Positions 32,156 to 32,335 of a stretch of DNA of 32,335 nucleotides are shown in pieces. The notes beneath the pieces are model-generated. The model saw only the letters and a program-made list of their open reading frames with translations, had not been told where the DNA came from and made no database searches. This DNA is from Burkholderiales bacterium (GTDB lineage Bacteria; Pseudomonadota; Gammaproteobacteria; Burkholderiales; Burkholderiaceae_C). Position numbers and translations under genes: made by a program. The stretch lies in the NCBI GenBank assembly GCA_003963075.1, contig RXJV01000159.1:1-32335 (forward strand), in the 5' to 3' direction. Within the stretch, counting starts at the first letter, position 1. Each line of letters starts with the position of its first letter.

Positions 32156-32335
32156 TTAGGCCTCCTCACACGGTTGCAGCGTAATCCCGATACGTTGCGC
32201 CGCGCGAGCAGATCCAGAAAGAACGTAAACCCTAACCCCCTACAGGGACTTCCCGGTTAATCAAGCGGTTTGGTTTGAGGCGTTTTCGATACTTGCCTTC
32301 GTTGTTTTCCTCAAGACCCGAGTTCGGATCCGATG
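32156..32335. other. Gene-free low-GC edge with tRNA T-arm-like sequence
   Basis: No open gene is visible; part of it must be the leader and promoter of the leftward lipoprotein gene, but no convincing promoter stands out. ACAGGGACTT at 32242-32251 repeats the start of the tRNA terminator stem (31533-31542). The last bases contain AGTTCGGATCCGAT, one mismatch from AGTTCGAATCCGAT in the tRNA-Thr T arm (31501-31514). The window ends before it can be followed. Confidence 0.4.

Overview
This window looks like a chromosomal segment from a high-GC betaproteobacterium of the order Burkholderiales, probably near the Rubrivivax/Leptothrix/Roseateles group. This is inferred from high GC with G/C-biased third positions, the gene order hisI-hisE-HIT-tatABC // degS-like / Nif3 ... 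mscL / petABC-sspAB, the pairing of argB with a HAD nucleotidase and slmA, and a PEP-CTERM (exosortase substrate) protein. No database was consulted.

Left part (1-8455). A hairpin-rich intergenic block precedes a translationally coupled trio: a LivF-type ABC ATPase, a small unknown protein and a PaaK-like adenylate-forming enzyme. Convergent to it is an OmpR-type response regulator/histidine kinase pair. It is divergent from a small lipoprotein gene, and the gap between them carries an 11-bp-phased direct repeat that looks like a response-regulator box. The lipoprotein is followed by the clearest anomaly of the window: a tandem duplication of about 0.93 kb. The ancestral order lipoprotein - DUF4019 protein - lipase-like lipoprotein became lipoprotein - DUF4019 copy A - [broken lipase 5' end / broken lipoprotein 3' end] - DUF4019 copy B - intact lipase. 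The two DUF4019 copies have nearly identical signal peptides and N-termini but strongly diverged mature domains, while the non-coding flanks stay about 93% identical.

Middle (8483-17000). dtd and a CDF metal transporter read leftward. argB, a HAD nucleotidase, an orphan NarL-type regulator and slmA read rightward, after a 12-bp degenerate tandem repeat. A leftward three-gene operon encodes a PEP-CTERM protein, a secreted bifunctional 5'-nucleotidase, and a TPR protein whose C-terminal trypsin-like fold appears to have lost all three catalytic residues.

Right part (17100-31405). This is conserved housekeeping: a DUF815 ATPase, a MutT-like Nudix protein, hisI, hisE, a HIT protein, tatABC, an HtrA-type protease, Nif3, a PdxA-family enzyme, DUF1631, mscL, the cytochrome bc1 operon petABC (its Rieske subunit is a presumed Tat substrate, with KR instead of RR), and sspAB. 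Many of these genes overlap by ATGA/GTGA/TGATG or abut.

End (31450-32335). A tRNA-Thr(TGT) gene with a strong terminator is followed by a sharp fall in GC, an unrecognised small lipoprotein gene and, at the window edge, a near-copy of the tRNA T-arm sequence. This suggests the border of an integrated element.
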